From positions 26,979-90,978 of the forward strand of contig NZ_LMCY01000006.1 of assembly GCF_001425685.1 (NCBI RefSeq): a DNA stretch of 64,000 bases, in the 5' to 3' direction. Source of the stretch: Massilia sp. Root335. Its GTDB lineage: Bacteria; Pseudomonadota; Gammaproteobacteria; Burkholderiales; Burkholderiaceae_D. This document shows, in pieces, positions 52,143-60,984 of this stretch. The notes beneath the pieces were generated by a model, which searched no databases, was not told where the DNA came from, and saw only the letters and a program-made list of their open reading frames with translations. The first letter of the stretch is position 1. Every line of letters begins with the position of its first letter. Made by a program: the position numbers and the translations under genes.

Positions 52143-52945
52143 GCTTGCTCCAGCTCCGCCATGGCAGCGGCATAGGTATCGGGATTCAGGCGCGTGTAGT
52201 GCCAGCGATTGTCGTCTTCCATGAACGAGACCCCCTTGCCTTTCACGGTCCGGGCCACGAGTGCCTTGGGACGCCCATCGCGATTGGCGCGCACTGCGCT
52301 CAGGGCCGCGTCGAGCGCGGCCTCGTCGTGGCCATCGACGTCCACGGCCTCGAAGCCGAAGGCAGCGAATTTCGCGCGCAGCGAGCCCAGTCCCATGACG
52401 TCGGCCGTGCGGCCCATGGCCTGGAAGCCGTTTTCGTCGACGATCACGACCAGGTTGTCGAGCCGGCGGTGCGCTGCGAACAGCAGCGCTTCCCACATGG
52501 ACCCTTCGTTCATCTCGCCGTCGCCGACGATGGCGTAGCACATCTGGCCGGTCCCGGCCAGCCTGGCCGCCAGCGCCATGCCGACGCCCACCGGCAGGCC
52601 GTGGCCCAGCGAGCCGGCGGTCACCTCGCAGCCCGGCACGTGCGCGTCGGACAAGCCCTTCAGCGGCGTACCGTCGCCGAAATACCGGTCGAGCGCCTCC
52701 TGGGCGATCCAGCCCTTCTCGCGCAGGCATGCGTATTGCGCCATCACGCCGTGGCCCTTGGACAGGACCAGGTAATCGCGCAGCGGGCCGTTGGGGTCGT
52801 TGTCCGGATAGCGCAGGTGGTGGCGGTACAGGACGGCCAAGATCTCGACGAGCGAGAAGGCGCACGCGATGTGGACCGTCGCGCCGGCGTGCGCCATGGA
52901 CAGGACCGCGCGCCGGATAGCCGTGGCGGAAAAAGCTTGCGACAT
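52139..52945 (-). CDS. Split transketolase, N-terminal subunit
   Basis: First half of the two-subunit transketolase (268 residues) with the ThDP pyrophosphate-binding domain: S-K-G-H-G near residue 60, T-A-G-S-L-G-H-G-L-P-V-G-V-G, and the metal/ThDP motif G-D-G-E-M-N-E-G then V-D-E-N-G-F-Q. GGGAGA just upstream supports the ATG at 52945 over one seven codons earlier. It begins 24 bases after the reductase/epimerase gene and overlaps the C-subunit by four bases. Confidence 0.9.
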   Translation of the reverse strand: MSQAFSATAIRRAVLSMAHAGATVHIACAFSLVEILAVLYRHHLRYPDNDPNGPLRDYLVLSKGHGVMAQYACLREKGWIAQEALDRYFGDGTPLKGLSDAHVPGCEVTAGSLGHGLPVGVGMALAARLAGTGQMCYAIVGDGEMNEGSMWEALLFAAHRRLDNLVVIVDENGFQAMGRTADVMGLGSLRAKFAAFGFEAVDVDGHDEAALDAALSAVRANRDGRPKALVARTVKGKGVSFMEDDNRWHYTRLNPDTYAAAMAELEQA

Positions 52946-52969
52946 GGGATCTCCCGATAATTGCATGGG

Positions 52970-54019
52970 TTAAACGGGCCGGTGCCAGGCGGCGGTGCGG
53001 CGGATGGCGTCGTCGAGCGGCGTGCAGACGGACAGGCCGAGGGCGGCGGCGCGGGCCACGTCGGGCACGTACTGTTCGGCCGGCGCACCGGGCACCGGGA
53101 TGCCGAGCACCGTGCTGTCGTCGCGGCCGTTGAGCACCGTGGACATCCGCGTGGCCAGCCCGGCGATGCTGATGCGCTCCGGCGAACCGACGTTATAGGG
53201 TTGCCCGTCGCCGCGCACCAGGATGGTCAGCAGCCAGATGGCCAGGTCGGCGGCATACAGGTAGGAACGCACGGCCCGGCCGTCGCCGTTGACGCGCACG
53301 GGCGTGCCGCCCAGGATGTCGCGCAGGAAGCTGGCGGCCGCGAACGGTGCATCGAGCGGCTGATAGGGGCCGAGGAAGGCGAAACAGCGGGCGATCTGCA
53401 CGTCGAGCCCGCCGGCCTGGCGTTCGCAGGCGCCCAGCCACTCGACCACGCGCTTGCCCTGGCCGTAGGCGCTGCGCACGTCCGTCGGCGCCGGCGCGCC
53501 GGGATAGTCTTCCGGCACGTGGGTCAGGCCGGGCGGCTGGCGCCCGTACACGGCCCCGGAACTGGTCAGCAGGAAGCGCGCGGCGCCGCTGCGGCGCGCC
53601 AGCGCCAGCGCCTGCTCGCCGCCGCGGACGATGGCGTCGAACGTCTCTTTCGGCCCGGCCGCGGACGCGGTGACGTCGGTCGCGGCGTGGATGACGATAT
53701 CGTAGCGGCCGTGCAGCCCCGCCATCTCTCGCACGTCGCCCTGCGCCAGGCGCAGCGCCGGATGGGCGGCCAGGCCGGGTACGTTGCGCCGGAACCGTTC
53801 CGGCTGCCGGCTCAGCACGGTGAGGCGCAGGTCCAGGCCGTGCACCCGGTCCAGCCACAGCAGCGCTTCCAGCAGCCAGCAGCCGAAGAACCCGGTGCCG
53901 CCGGTCACGAACAGGTGCCGCCCGCGCAGCCCCTCGACGACGTCGGCCGCGCAGCGGTCCGCGATCAATGCGAGATCCTGCTGCGCGATGCCTGGTTGGT
54001 AGTCGGCCATCGGCGCCAC
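52970..54019 (-). CDS. NAD(P)-dependent nucleotide-sugar reductase/epimerase (extended SDR)
   Basis: Extended short-chain dehydrogenase of 349 residues. The Rossmann motif is V-T-G-G-T-G-F-F-G near residue 38, the catalytic Ser is in T-S-S-G-A-V-Y-G, and the Tyr-Lys pair is in S-A-Y-G-Q-G-K near 186. Between rfbH and the transketolase genes, it most likely reduces or epimerises a CDP-4-keto-dideoxyhexose, as RfbJ-type enzymes do in CDP-abequose synthesis or YerF in yersiniose synthesis. Which reaction is not fixed by sequence. An alternative ATG is three codons later. It starts eight bases after the rfbH stop. Confidence 0.85.
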   Translation of the reverse strand: MAPMADYQPGIAQQDLALIADRCAADVVEGLRGRHLFVTGGTGFFGCWLLEALLWLDRVHGLDLRLTVLSRQPERFRRNVPGLAAHPALRLAQGDVREMAGLHGRYDIVIHAATDVTASAAGPKETFDAIVRGGEQALALARRSGAARFLLTSSGAVYGRQPPGLTHVPEDYPGAPAPTDVRSAYGQGKRVVEWLGACERQAGGLDVQIARCFAFLGPYQPLDAPFAAASFLRDILGGTPVRVNGDGRAVRSYLYAADLAIWLLTILVRGDGQPYNVGSPERISIAGLATRMSTVLNGRDDSTVLGIPVPGAPAEQYVPDVARAAALGLSVCTPLDDAIRRTAAWHRPV

Positions 54020-54027
54020 GGGCGGGA

Positions 54028-55350
54028 TCAGAAATTCACGCCGAAGAAGGTTTCGAGGCGGTCGACGACGTAGTCCAGCATCTCGCGGCTCAGGCCCGGA
54101 TAGACGCCCACCCAGAACGTGTCGTTCATCACGCGGTCGGTATTCGTCAGGTCGCCGGACACGCGGTAATGGCGGCCGATCATGTACGGCTGGCGCGTCA
54201 GGTTACCGGCGAACAGCAGGCGGGTGCCGATCTTGTACTGGTCGAGGTAAGTGAGCAGGTCCACGCGCGAGGCGTTCGCCTCCGGCTTGAGCGTCATCGG
54301 GAAGCCGAACCACGACGGGTCCGAACCTTCGGTCGCTTCCGGCAGGATCAGGAACTCGGCGCACGACTGCAAGCGTTCCTTCAGGTAGGCGAAGTTGTCC
54401 TTGCGCGCCTGGATGAAGCCGGCCGCGCGGTCGATCTGCGCGAGGCCGCAGGCCGCCTGCATGTCAGTGATCTTGAGGTTGTAGCCCAGGTGGCTGTAGG
54501 TGTACTTGTGATCGTAGCCTTCCGGCAGCGTGCCCAGTTTCCAGCAGAAGCGCTTGCCGCAGGTATTGTCCCTGCCCGGCGGGCAGTAGCAGTCGCGGCC
54601 CCAGTCGCGGAACGATTCGGCGATCATCTTGAGTTCCGCGTTGTTGGTGAACACCGCGCCGCCCTCGCCCATCGTGATGTGGTGCGCCGGGTAGAACGAC
54701 ATCGTGCCGATGTCGCCGAAGGTGCCGACCATTTGCCCGCGGTAGGTCGAGCCCAGCGCGTCGCAGCAGTCTTCGATGAGCCACAGCCTGTACTTCTTGC
54801 ACAGCGCCGTGATGACGTCCAGGTTGTACGGGTTGCCGAGCGTGTGCGCCAGCATGATCGCCTTGGTCTTCGGGCCGATCGCCGCTTCCAGCTTCGTCAC
54901 GTCGATGTTGTAGGTGCCCAGCTCGACGTCCACGAACACCGGCACCGCGCCGAACTGGATGATCGGGTTGACGGTGGTCGGGAAGCCGGCCGCCACGCCG
55001 ATCACCTCGTCGCCCGGCTGGATCGCGCGCGCGCCCAGCTTCGGCGAGGTCAGCGTGTTGAAGGCCACCAGGTTGGCGGACGAGCCGGAGTTCACGGTGA
55101 TCAGGTGCTGCACGCCGATCAGCTTCGCGAGCTTCGCTTCGAACTGGTCGTTGAAGCGGCCGGTGGTCAGCCAGGCGTCGAGCGACGCCTCGACCATCAA
55201 TTCCATTTCCGGCGCGCCCACCACCTTGCCCGCGGGCGGGACCGTGGTCACGCCCGGTTCGAAGGGGCGCGGCTGGCTGTCCAGCGCGCCGTATTGGCGG
55301 ACCAGCGCGACGATCTGTTCGCGGAGTTGTTCTTTGCTTGTAGTGTTCAT
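54028..55350 (-). CDS. rfbH: CDP-6-deoxy-4-keto-glucose 3-dehydrase (E1, PMP and [2Fe-2S] dependent)
   Basis: Pyridoxamine-phosphate and iron-sulfur enzyme that removes the C3 hydroxyl of CDP-4-keto-6-deoxyglucose, with a separate reductase supplying electrons. The 440 residues match RfbH/AscC/YerC. The usual PLP lysine is replaced by His in S-F-Y-P-A-H-H-I-T near residue 222, diagnostic for this dehydrase. Clustered cysteines (R-D-C-Y-C-P-P-G then N-T-C-G-K near 250-262) fit the [2Fe-2S] ligands. The partner reductase (RfbI/AscD type) is not in the window. Eleven bases separate it from rfbG. Confidence 0.94.
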   Translation of the reverse strand: MNTTSKEQLREQIVALVRQYGALDSQPRPFEPGVTTVPPAGKVVGAPEMELMVEASLDAWLTTGRFNDQFEAKLAKLIGVQHLITVNSGSSANLVAFNTLTSPKLGARAIQPGDEVIGVAAGFPTTVNPIIQFGAVPVFVDVELGTYNIDVTKLEAAIGPKTKAIMLAHTLGNPYNLDVITALCKKYRLWLIEDCCDALGSTYRGQMVGTFGDIGTMSFYPAHHITMGEGGAVFTNNAELKMIAESFRDWGRDCYCPPGRDNTCGKRFCWKLGTLPEGYDHKYTYSHLGYNLKITDMQAACGLAQIDRAAGFIQARKDNFAYLKERLQSCAEFLILPEATEGSDPSWFGFPMTLKPEANASRVDLLTYLDQYKIGTRLLFAGNLTRQPYMIGRHYRVSGDLTNTDRVMNDTFWVGVYPGLSREMLDYVVDRLETFFGVNF

Positions 55351-55361
55351 GATTCCGGCTC

Positions 55362-56423
55362 TTATTGAATGTCGGTGGCTTGATAGTCGCGGATCTGCGC
55401 CAGGGTGAAGGCCTGCATGTCCTCGCCGTGCGCATGGGCCTTGTGCCAGTCGACGATGCGGTCGATGGCCTGGCCGAGATGCCAGCGCGGCCGCCAGCCC
55501 AGGCGCGCGTGCGCCTTTGCGCAATCCAGTTTCAGGTAGGTCGCCTCGTGCGGCTGCGGCGCCTGGTCGAGTTCCCAGCGCGCGCCCGGTCCCCACTGCT
55601 CGCACAGGCGCGTGACGATCCATTCCACCGGCCGCGCGTCGGTGTCGGCCGGGCCGAAATTGAAGGCCTCGGCGAACGCCTGGCCGTCGCCGTACAGGCG
55701 TTCGGCCAGGGCGAGATAGCCGGACAGCGGCTCGAGCACGTGCTGCCACGGACGGATCGATTGCGGATTGCGGATCCGGACCGGCTGCGCGGCGGCGATC
55801 GCGCGCATCATGTCCGGGATCAGCCGGTCCGCCGCCCAGTCGCCGCCGCCGATCACGTTGCCGGCGCGGCCCGAGCCCAGCGCGACGTCCGCGCCAGCCA
55901 GGAAGGACGCGCGGTAGGCGCTCGTCACCAGTTCGGCGCACGCCTTGCTGTTGCTGTACGGGTCATGGCCGCCCAGCGGTTCGTTTTCGCGGTAGCCCCA
56001 GTGCCACTCGCGGTTTTCGTAGCACTTGTCGCTGGTGACGTTGACCACGGCCCGGATGCCGGGCACGGCGCGCACCGCCTCGAACAGGTTGACGAGGCCC
56101 ATGACGTTGGTCGCATAGGTCTCGACCGGATGGCTGTAGGAATGGCGCACGAGGGCCTGGGCCGCCATGTGGATGACGATCTCGGGACGCGCGGCGCGCA
56201 GCGCGGCGGCCAGCGCATCGGCGTCACGGATGTCGCCCTCGACGTGGCGCATGCCGGCGGCCACGCCGGCCGTCTCGAACAGGCTCGGCTGGCTGGCCGG
56301 TGCCAGCGCGAAGCCGGTGACGTCGGCACCCAGCGATTGCAGCCACAGGCTGAGCCAGCTTCCCTTGAAGCCCGTATGGCCGGTCAGGAAGACGCGCTTG
56401 CCGCGCCAGAATGCGGGATTCAT
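55362..56423 (-). CDS. rfbG: CDP-glucose 4,6-dehydratase
   Basis: Converts CDP-glucose to CDP-4-keto-6-deoxyglucose using bound NAD (353 residues). Extended SDR with [10 protein letters not shown] near residue 15, H-M-A-A-Q-A-L-V-R near 83, V-T-S-D-K-C-Y near 125, and Y-S-N-S-K near 153 for the catalytic Tyr/Lys. H-T-G-F-K-G-S-W-L and the following layout are those of RfbG rather than RmlB. The start codon overlaps the rfbF stop by four bases (ATGA). Confidence 0.94.
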   Translation of the reverse strand: MNPAFWRGKRVFLTGHTGFKGSWLSLWLQSLGADVTGFALAPASQPSLFETAGVAAGMRHVEGDIRDADALAAALRAARPEIVIHMAAQALVRHSYSHPVETYATNVMGLVNLFEAVRAVPGIRAVVNVTSDKCYENREWHWGYRENEPLGGHDPYSNSKACAELVTSAYRASFLAGADVALGSGRAGNVIGGGDWAADRLIPDMMRAIAAAQPVRIRNPQSIRPWQHVLEPLSGYLALAERLYGDGQAFAEAFNFGPADTDARPVEWIVTRLCEQWGPGARWELDQAPQPHEATYLKLDCAKAHARLGWRPRWHLGQAIDRIVDWHKAHAHGEDMQAFTLAQIRDYQATDIQ

Positions 56424-57193
56424 TGCCAGACTTTCCAGGGCGCCTTGCCCGTTTGCCACAGTTCTTCCAGCAACACCTTGTCGCGCAACGTGTCCATCGG
56501 CTGCCAGAAGCCGGTGTGGCGGAAGGCGGACAACTGGCCTTCGCCGGCCAGGCGTTCCATCGGTTCCTTTTCCCACACGGTCGCGTCGTCGACGATGTAG
56601 TCGATGACCTTCGGCGACAGCACGAAATAGCCGCCGTTGATCCAGGCGCCGTCGCCCTGCGGCTTTTCGCGGAAGGCCAGCACGCGCTCGCCTTCGAAGT
56701 CGATGGCGCCGAAGCGGCCCGGCGGCTGCACGGCCGTCATCGTGCCGAGCAGGCCGTGTTCCTTGTGGAAAGCGAGCGAGGCGCCGATGTCGATGTCGGC
56801 CACGCCGTCGCCGTACGTGAAGCAGAACGCCTCGTCGCCGTCGACGAAGCGGCGCACGCGCTTCAGGCGGCCGCCCGTCATGCTGGAGTCGCCGGTATCG
56901 ACCAGCGTCACCTTCCACGGTTCGGCGAAGCGCTGGTGCACTTCCATCGCATTGTTCTGCAGGTCGAAGGTGACGTCAGAGGTATGCAAGAAATAGTTGG
57001 CGAAAAATTCCTTGATCACATAGCCCTTGTAGCCGCAGCAGATGACGAACTCGTTGATCCCGTAGGCCGAGTACTGCTTCATGATGTGCCACAGGATCGG
57101 CTTGCCGCCGATCTCGACCATCGGCTTCGGCCGCACCGTCGTTTCTTCGCTGAGCCGGGTTCCCAGGCCACCGGCCAGTATCACTGCTTTCAT
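56420..57193 (-). CDS. rfbF: Glucose-1-phosphate cytidylyltransferase
   Basis: First enzyme of the CDP-sugar route, making CDP-glucose from glucose-1-phosphate and CTP (257 residues, normal length). The signature loop is [12 protein letters not shown] with R-P-K-P-M-V-E-I-G following. [10 protein letters not shown] provides the metal-binding Asp near 131, and [14 protein letters not shown] near 180. It is the first gene of the eight-gene cluster, 131 bases after hlyD-like, and overlaps rfbG. Its own promoter is probably in that 131-base gap. Confidence 0.95.
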   Translation of the reverse strand: MKAVILAGGLGTRLSEETTVRPKPMVEIGGKPILWHIMKQYSAYGINEFVICCGYKGYVIKEFFANYFLHTSDVTFDLQNNAMEVHQRFAEPWKVTLVDTGDSSMTGGRLKRVRRFVDGDEAFCFTYGDGVADIDIGASLAFHKEHGLLGTMTAVQPPGRFGAIDFEGERVLAFREKPQGDGAWINGGYFVLSPKVIDYIVDDATVWEKEPMERLAGEGQLSAFRHTGFWQPMDTLRDKVLLEELWQTGKAPWKVWQ

Positions 57194-57324
57194 GCTGCAA
57201 TCCTCGAGTCTTGTGTGTTCGTTTGGTCATGCGACCCGGCAATACGTCCGCAGCGCACGCGTTGAACGAGCCGGGCCGGCTATTCTAAACCAGCGCCCTT
57301 TTACGCAGCAGCCAGGCTGCGGGA

Positions 57325-58680
57325 TCACGGTTCCCGGATCGCCTCGTCCAGGCCCTTGGTCAGCGGCCACAGCAGATAGGACAGCACGGTGCGCTTGCCG
57401 ACCACGATCTCGGCGGTCAGGGTCATGCCCGGCAGCAAGCGCGCGTGTGGATCCATATTCTTGAGCATGTCCTTGCCGAGGTCGAGCCGGCTGACGTAGT
57501 ACGCGTCGGTGCCGGTTTCCGGATTCGGCGTGTCGCGCTTGAACGCGTCCTCGCTGAGCGTGCGGACCCTGGCGTCCAGTGTGCCATGCTTCTGGAACGG
57601 GAACGCGTCCAGTTTGATGTGCGCGACGTCGCCCTGCTTCACGTGGCCCACGTCGAGCGAATCGATCTGCACCTCGGCGTCCAGCGCCGTGCCGAGCGGC
57701 ACGAGCGTGAACATCTTCTCGGCGGCCTGCGCGACGGAGCCCTGCGACAGCTTGGCGATGTCCTGCACCATGGCGTCGACCGGTGCCGTCAGCATGACCT
57801 TGTCGCGGCGCAGCCTGCCCTTCTTGAGCTGCTCGGCCGTCGCGTCGCGGTCGCGCGTCAGGGAGAGCATGTCTTCCATGATCTTCTGGCGCCAGCCGTT
57901 CACGAACGCCTGCTTTTCTGCGTCCAGGCCGGCCAGCTCGCGCCGGATCTCCGGTTCCTGGTTCTTGGCCAGCGTGTAGTCGCGTTCGACTTCCATGCGC
58001 TTGTTGCGCGCGTCCAGCAGGTTGACCTTGGCGCCGAATTTCTGGTCGACGAGGCGCTCCTGCATCGTCTCCACCTCGCGCAGCGATCTGGTGCGGTCGC
58101 CCAGCACCTGCTGGTCGCGCAGGTTCGTCTCCAGCGCGGCGCGGGTCTTGGCGATGTTCTCGTTCAGGCGCAGTACCTGCGCGGCGAAGTTGGCGCGGCG
58201 TTCTCCCGCCAGCCTGTCCTGCAGCTGGGTGTCGGCCGAGACCGTGCCTGTCTCCACCGGTGCCGACTTGCCCGCCAGTTCCGCGTTGAGACGCTTGACC
58301 TGGGTGTCGAGGCTGTCGAACTTGAGGCGCAGCTGGGCCTGGTCGGCATCGGCGTCCGTCGGGTCCAGCGTGGCGAGGCGCTCGCCCTTCTTGACGACCT
58401 GGCCGACGCGCACGTCGATCGAGCGGATGATCGACGTTTCGATCGGCTGCACGACGATGTTCGACAACGGCGTCGTCAGGCGCCCCTGCGCCTTCACGAC
58501 TTCGTCGATCTCGGCGAAGCTGGCCCAGGCCAGAAAGCACACGAGCATCGCCGCCAGCGCGTGGACGGTGATGCGGGCATACGGCGGCAACGGCCGGCGT
58601 TCGATCTCGTCGGCATCCGGCAGGAACTCGACGTCGGTCGGGTCGAGCGCGGTCACAGATGACTTGTTTGCTGGTTCCAT
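57325..58680 (-). CDS. HlyD-family type I secretion adaptor
   Basis: Periplasmic adaptor (membrane fusion protein) of a type I secretion system, 451 residues. Short cytoplasmic tail, one membrane helix (about 37-57), first lipoyl half (V-V-Q-P-I-E-T-S-I-I-R-S-I-D-V-R-V-G-Q-V-V-K-K-G), a long coiled-coil region (about 105-290), second lipoyl half (T-A-P-V-D-A-M-V), and the C-terminal beta-barrel with L-L-P-G-M-T-L-T-A-E-I. It overlaps the ABC transporter gene by 28 bases, so the two are translated together. The outer-membrane TolC partner is not in the window. Confidence 0.94.
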   Translation of the reverse strand: MEPANKSSVTALDPTDVEFLPDADEIERRPLPPYARITVHALAAMLVCFLAWASFAEIDEVVKAQGRLTTPLSNIVVQPIETSIIRSIDVRVGQVVKKGERLATLDPTDADADQAQLRLKFDSLDTQVKRLNAELAGKSAPVETGTVSADTQLQDRLAGERRANFAAQVLRLNENIAKTRAALETNLRDQQVLGDRTRSLREVETMQERLVDQKFGAKVNLLDARNKRMEVERDYTLAKNQEPEIRRELAGLDAEKQAFVNGWRQKIMEDMLSLTRDRDATAEQLKKGRLRRDKVMLTAPVDAMVQDIAKLSQGSVAQAAEKMFTLVPLGTALDAEVQIDSLDVGHVKQGDVAHIKLDAFPFQKHGTLDARVRTLSEDAFKRDTPNPETGTDAYYVSRLDLGKDMLKNMDPHARLLPGMTLTAEIVVGKRTVLSYLLWPLTKGLDEAIREP

Positions 58681-60788
58681 AATTGAGAGTAAGTAGAGCA
58701 GCGCGTCAGGAGTTCGTCGTGGCGGCCCGCATCCATCAGCTGGCCGCGCTGCATGACCAGGATGGAGTCGGCGTTGACGAGCGTCGACAGGCGGTGCGAC
58801 ACCATGATCACGGTGCGGCCGACGGCGATGCGCGACAGGTTGTTGATGAAGATCGCTTCGCTTTCCGGGTCCAGCGCGCTGGCCGCTTCGTCGAGCACGA
58901 GGATGCGCGGCTTGGCCAGCAGCGCCCTGGCGATCGACAGGCGCTGCTTCTGGCCGCCGGACAGGTTCGAGGCGTTTTCTTCCAGCATCGTGTCGTAGCC
59001 CTGCGGCATGCGCTCGATGAACTCGTCGGCGCCGGCGGCCCTGGCCGCGTCCACGATGTCCTCGAACGCGGCCTCGGGCATCGTCGCGGCGATGTTCTCG
59101 CGCACCGTGCCGTGGAACAGGAAATTTTCCTGCAGCACGACGCCGACCTGGCGGCGCAGGTGCGGCAGGTCGATCTCGCGGGCGTCGTAGCCGTCGAAGC
59201 GGACGATGCCTTCCTGGATGCGGTACAGGCCGTGGATGACCTTCGTGATCGTCGTCTTGCCCGAGCCGCTGCGGCCCACGATGCCGATCACGGTGCCTTC
59301 CTTGATCTCGAAGGTGGCGCGGTCGAGCGCATTGTTCTGGGCGCCCGGATAGCGGAACACGACGTTGTCGAAGGTGATATTGCCGCGCAGGTCGGGACGC
59401 AGGCCGCCGCTGCGGCCTTCCGGCGCGCGGTTCATGACCTCGCCCAGCATGCGGATCGACAGCGCCGTCTCCTGGTATTCATTGATGAGGCCCACGACCG
59501 CGACCAGCGGCCCGCTGACGCGGCCGGACAGCATCTGGAAGGCGATCAGGGCGCCGACCGACAGCGTCTGGTCGAACACGTCCTGGGCGCCGATCACGAT
59601 GATCACGACGGGCAGCAGCTTGCCGAGGAAGTCGGTGACGGCATTGCCCGTGATGGAGATCTGGCCCACGCGGAAATGCATGTTCAGCGCGTTCGCGGAA
59701 CGCTGGTCCCAGGCGCGGCGCTGCATCGGCTCGATCGCGAGCGCCTTCACCGTGCGCATGCCGTGGATCGTTTCCACCATCAGCGCCTGGCGCTGGCCTT
59801 CGGCGTTGTACAAATCGTTCAGGCGGCGCTGGAACGTGGGCACGAGGACCGCGACGATGCCGCTGATCAGGAGGGTGAACAGCAGCACGATCATCGCCAG
59901 CTTGATGGAATAGCTGAACAGGATCGGCAGCAGGATGAACAGCGCCGTCAGGTCGAGCGCGGTGAAGAACATGCGGCCCGTGAGGAAGCCGCGGATCTTT
60001 TCCATCTGCTGCATGTGGCGCACGACCACGCCCGCGGACGTGGTCTCGAAATAATCGATGGGCAGCGACAGCAGGTGCGCGAACGTGCGCCTGGTCAGGC
60101 GTATGTCGATCTTGTTGGTGGCCCACAAGGTCAGGATCTGGCGCATGAAGCCGAACGTCGATTCGAACAGCAGCGCGATGCCGATGCCGGCCGCCAGCAC
60201 CCACAGCGTCGATACGCTGTGGTGCACGAGCACCTTGTCGATCACGAGCTGGAAGAACACCGGCGACGCAAGGCCGAGGATGTTCATCGCCATCGCGGCG
60301 ATGGCGATGTCGCGGAACGCGGCCTTCTGCTGCAGGATCTCGGGAATGAACCAGCGCAGGCCGAACGGCTGGCGCGTGTCGGTCAGCTTGGACGTGCGCT
60401 TGAGGAATACGATGTCGCCGCTCCACAGGGCCTGGAACGCGGCCGGGTCGAGCATCTTGACGACGCCCAGGTCGCCCATCGGGTCGAGCACGGCAAGCAC
60501 GCCGCCATCGTCCACGCGGGCGCCGACGACGATCATGCTGTTGCCGTCCTTCATGCGCGCGAGCAGGGGGAACACGCCCTTCTGCCCCAGCAGCTTGTCG
60601 ACCGTCAACTGGCGCAGCTTGGCCTTGAGGCCGATGCTCGAGGCCATCCCCAACAGCATCGCGGACGACGGTTCCTCCGCGTTCAACGCATAGTCGTGGA
60701 TCAGGCGTTCCGGGTTCACTTGCAGGCCGTGATGCTGCGCGATGGCAGTCAGGCATTGCAAAGTTGTATGAGGAAATTTGTCGGCCAT
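58653..60788 (-). CDS. Type I secretion ABC transporter with C39-like domain
   Basis: Inner-membrane permease/ATPase that exports the substrate directly through HlyD and TolC (711 residues). The N-terminal ~125 residues form a C39 peptidase-like domain with I-A-Q-H-H-G. The D-C-G catalytic motif is missing, so it likely binds rather than cleaves the substrate, as in HlyB. Six membrane helices follow (about 160-430), then the ATPase: Walker A G-R-S-G-S-G-K-T-T, signature N-L-S-G-G-Q-K-Q-R, Walker B I-L-V-L-D-E-A, and the switch His in V-S-H-R. The likely substrate gene is directly upstream on the same strand. Confidence 0.95.
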   Translation of the reverse strand: MADKFPHTTLQCLTAIAQHHGLQVNPERLIHDYALNAEEPSSAMLLGMASSIGLKAKLRQLTVDKLLGQKGVFPLLARMKDGNSMIVVGARVDDGGVLAVLDPMGDLGVVKMLDPAAFQALWSGDIVFLKRTSKLTDTRQPFGLRWFIPEILQQKAAFRDIAIAAMAMNILGLASPVFFQLVIDKVLVHHSVSTLWVLAAGIGIALLFESTFGFMRQILTLWATNKIDIRLTRRTFAHLLSLPIDYFETTSAGVVVRHMQQMEKIRGFLTGRMFFTALDLTALFILLPILFSYSIKLAMIVLLFTLLISGIVAVLVPTFQRRLNDLYNAEGQRQALMVETIHGMRTVKALAIEPMQRRAWDQRSANALNMHFRVGQISITGNAVTDFLGKLLPVVIIVIGAQDVFDQTLSVGALIAFQMLSGRVSGPLVAVVGLINEYQETALSIRMLGEVMNRAPEGRSGGLRPDLRGNITFDNVVFRYPGAQNNALDRATFEIKEGTVIGIVGRSGSGKTTITKVIHGLYRIQEGIVRFDGYDAREIDLPHLRRQVGVVLQENFLFHGTVRENIAATMPEAAFEDIVDAARAAGADEFIERMPQGYDTMLEENASNLSGGQKQRLSIARALLAKPRILVLDEAASALDPESEAIFINNLSRIAVGRTVIMVSHRLSTLVNADSILVMQRGQLMDAGRHDELLTRCSTYSQLWNQQTSHL

Positions 60789-60910
60789 TAGGAAACTAAT
60801 AGAAGCGAAGTGCGGCAGACCGAGAGATTACCCTGTTGTTCGTCAGAATTGTTGCTGAACAGCACTGTGTTACACCCCTTATTCTTCGTTTGTCGCAATT
60901 TGGATGCAAA

Positions 60911-60942
60911 AAAAGGCAAGACCGATAACGGTCTTGCCTTTT
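60911..60942. terminator. Strong bidirectional terminator between substrate and transporter genes
   Basis: A perfect 14-bp stem, AAAAGGCAAGACCG/CGGTCTTGCCTTTT, has a 4-nt loop and T-runs on both strands. It separates the repeat-protein gene from the transporter, so the transporter probably has its own promoter. A second hairpin (GGGCCGG/CCGGCCC) lies at about 60956-60975. Confidence 0.9.
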
Positions 60943-60984
60943 TGATGTCGTGAACGGGCCGGCGCGAACCGGCCCGTGGACACA

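Noticed and set aside
52139..52945. Transketolase split as a frameshifted pseudogene
   Set aside because: The halves overlap by an ATGA junction, each has its own complete domain set, and the second has a proper start, so this is a genuine two-subunit enzyme.
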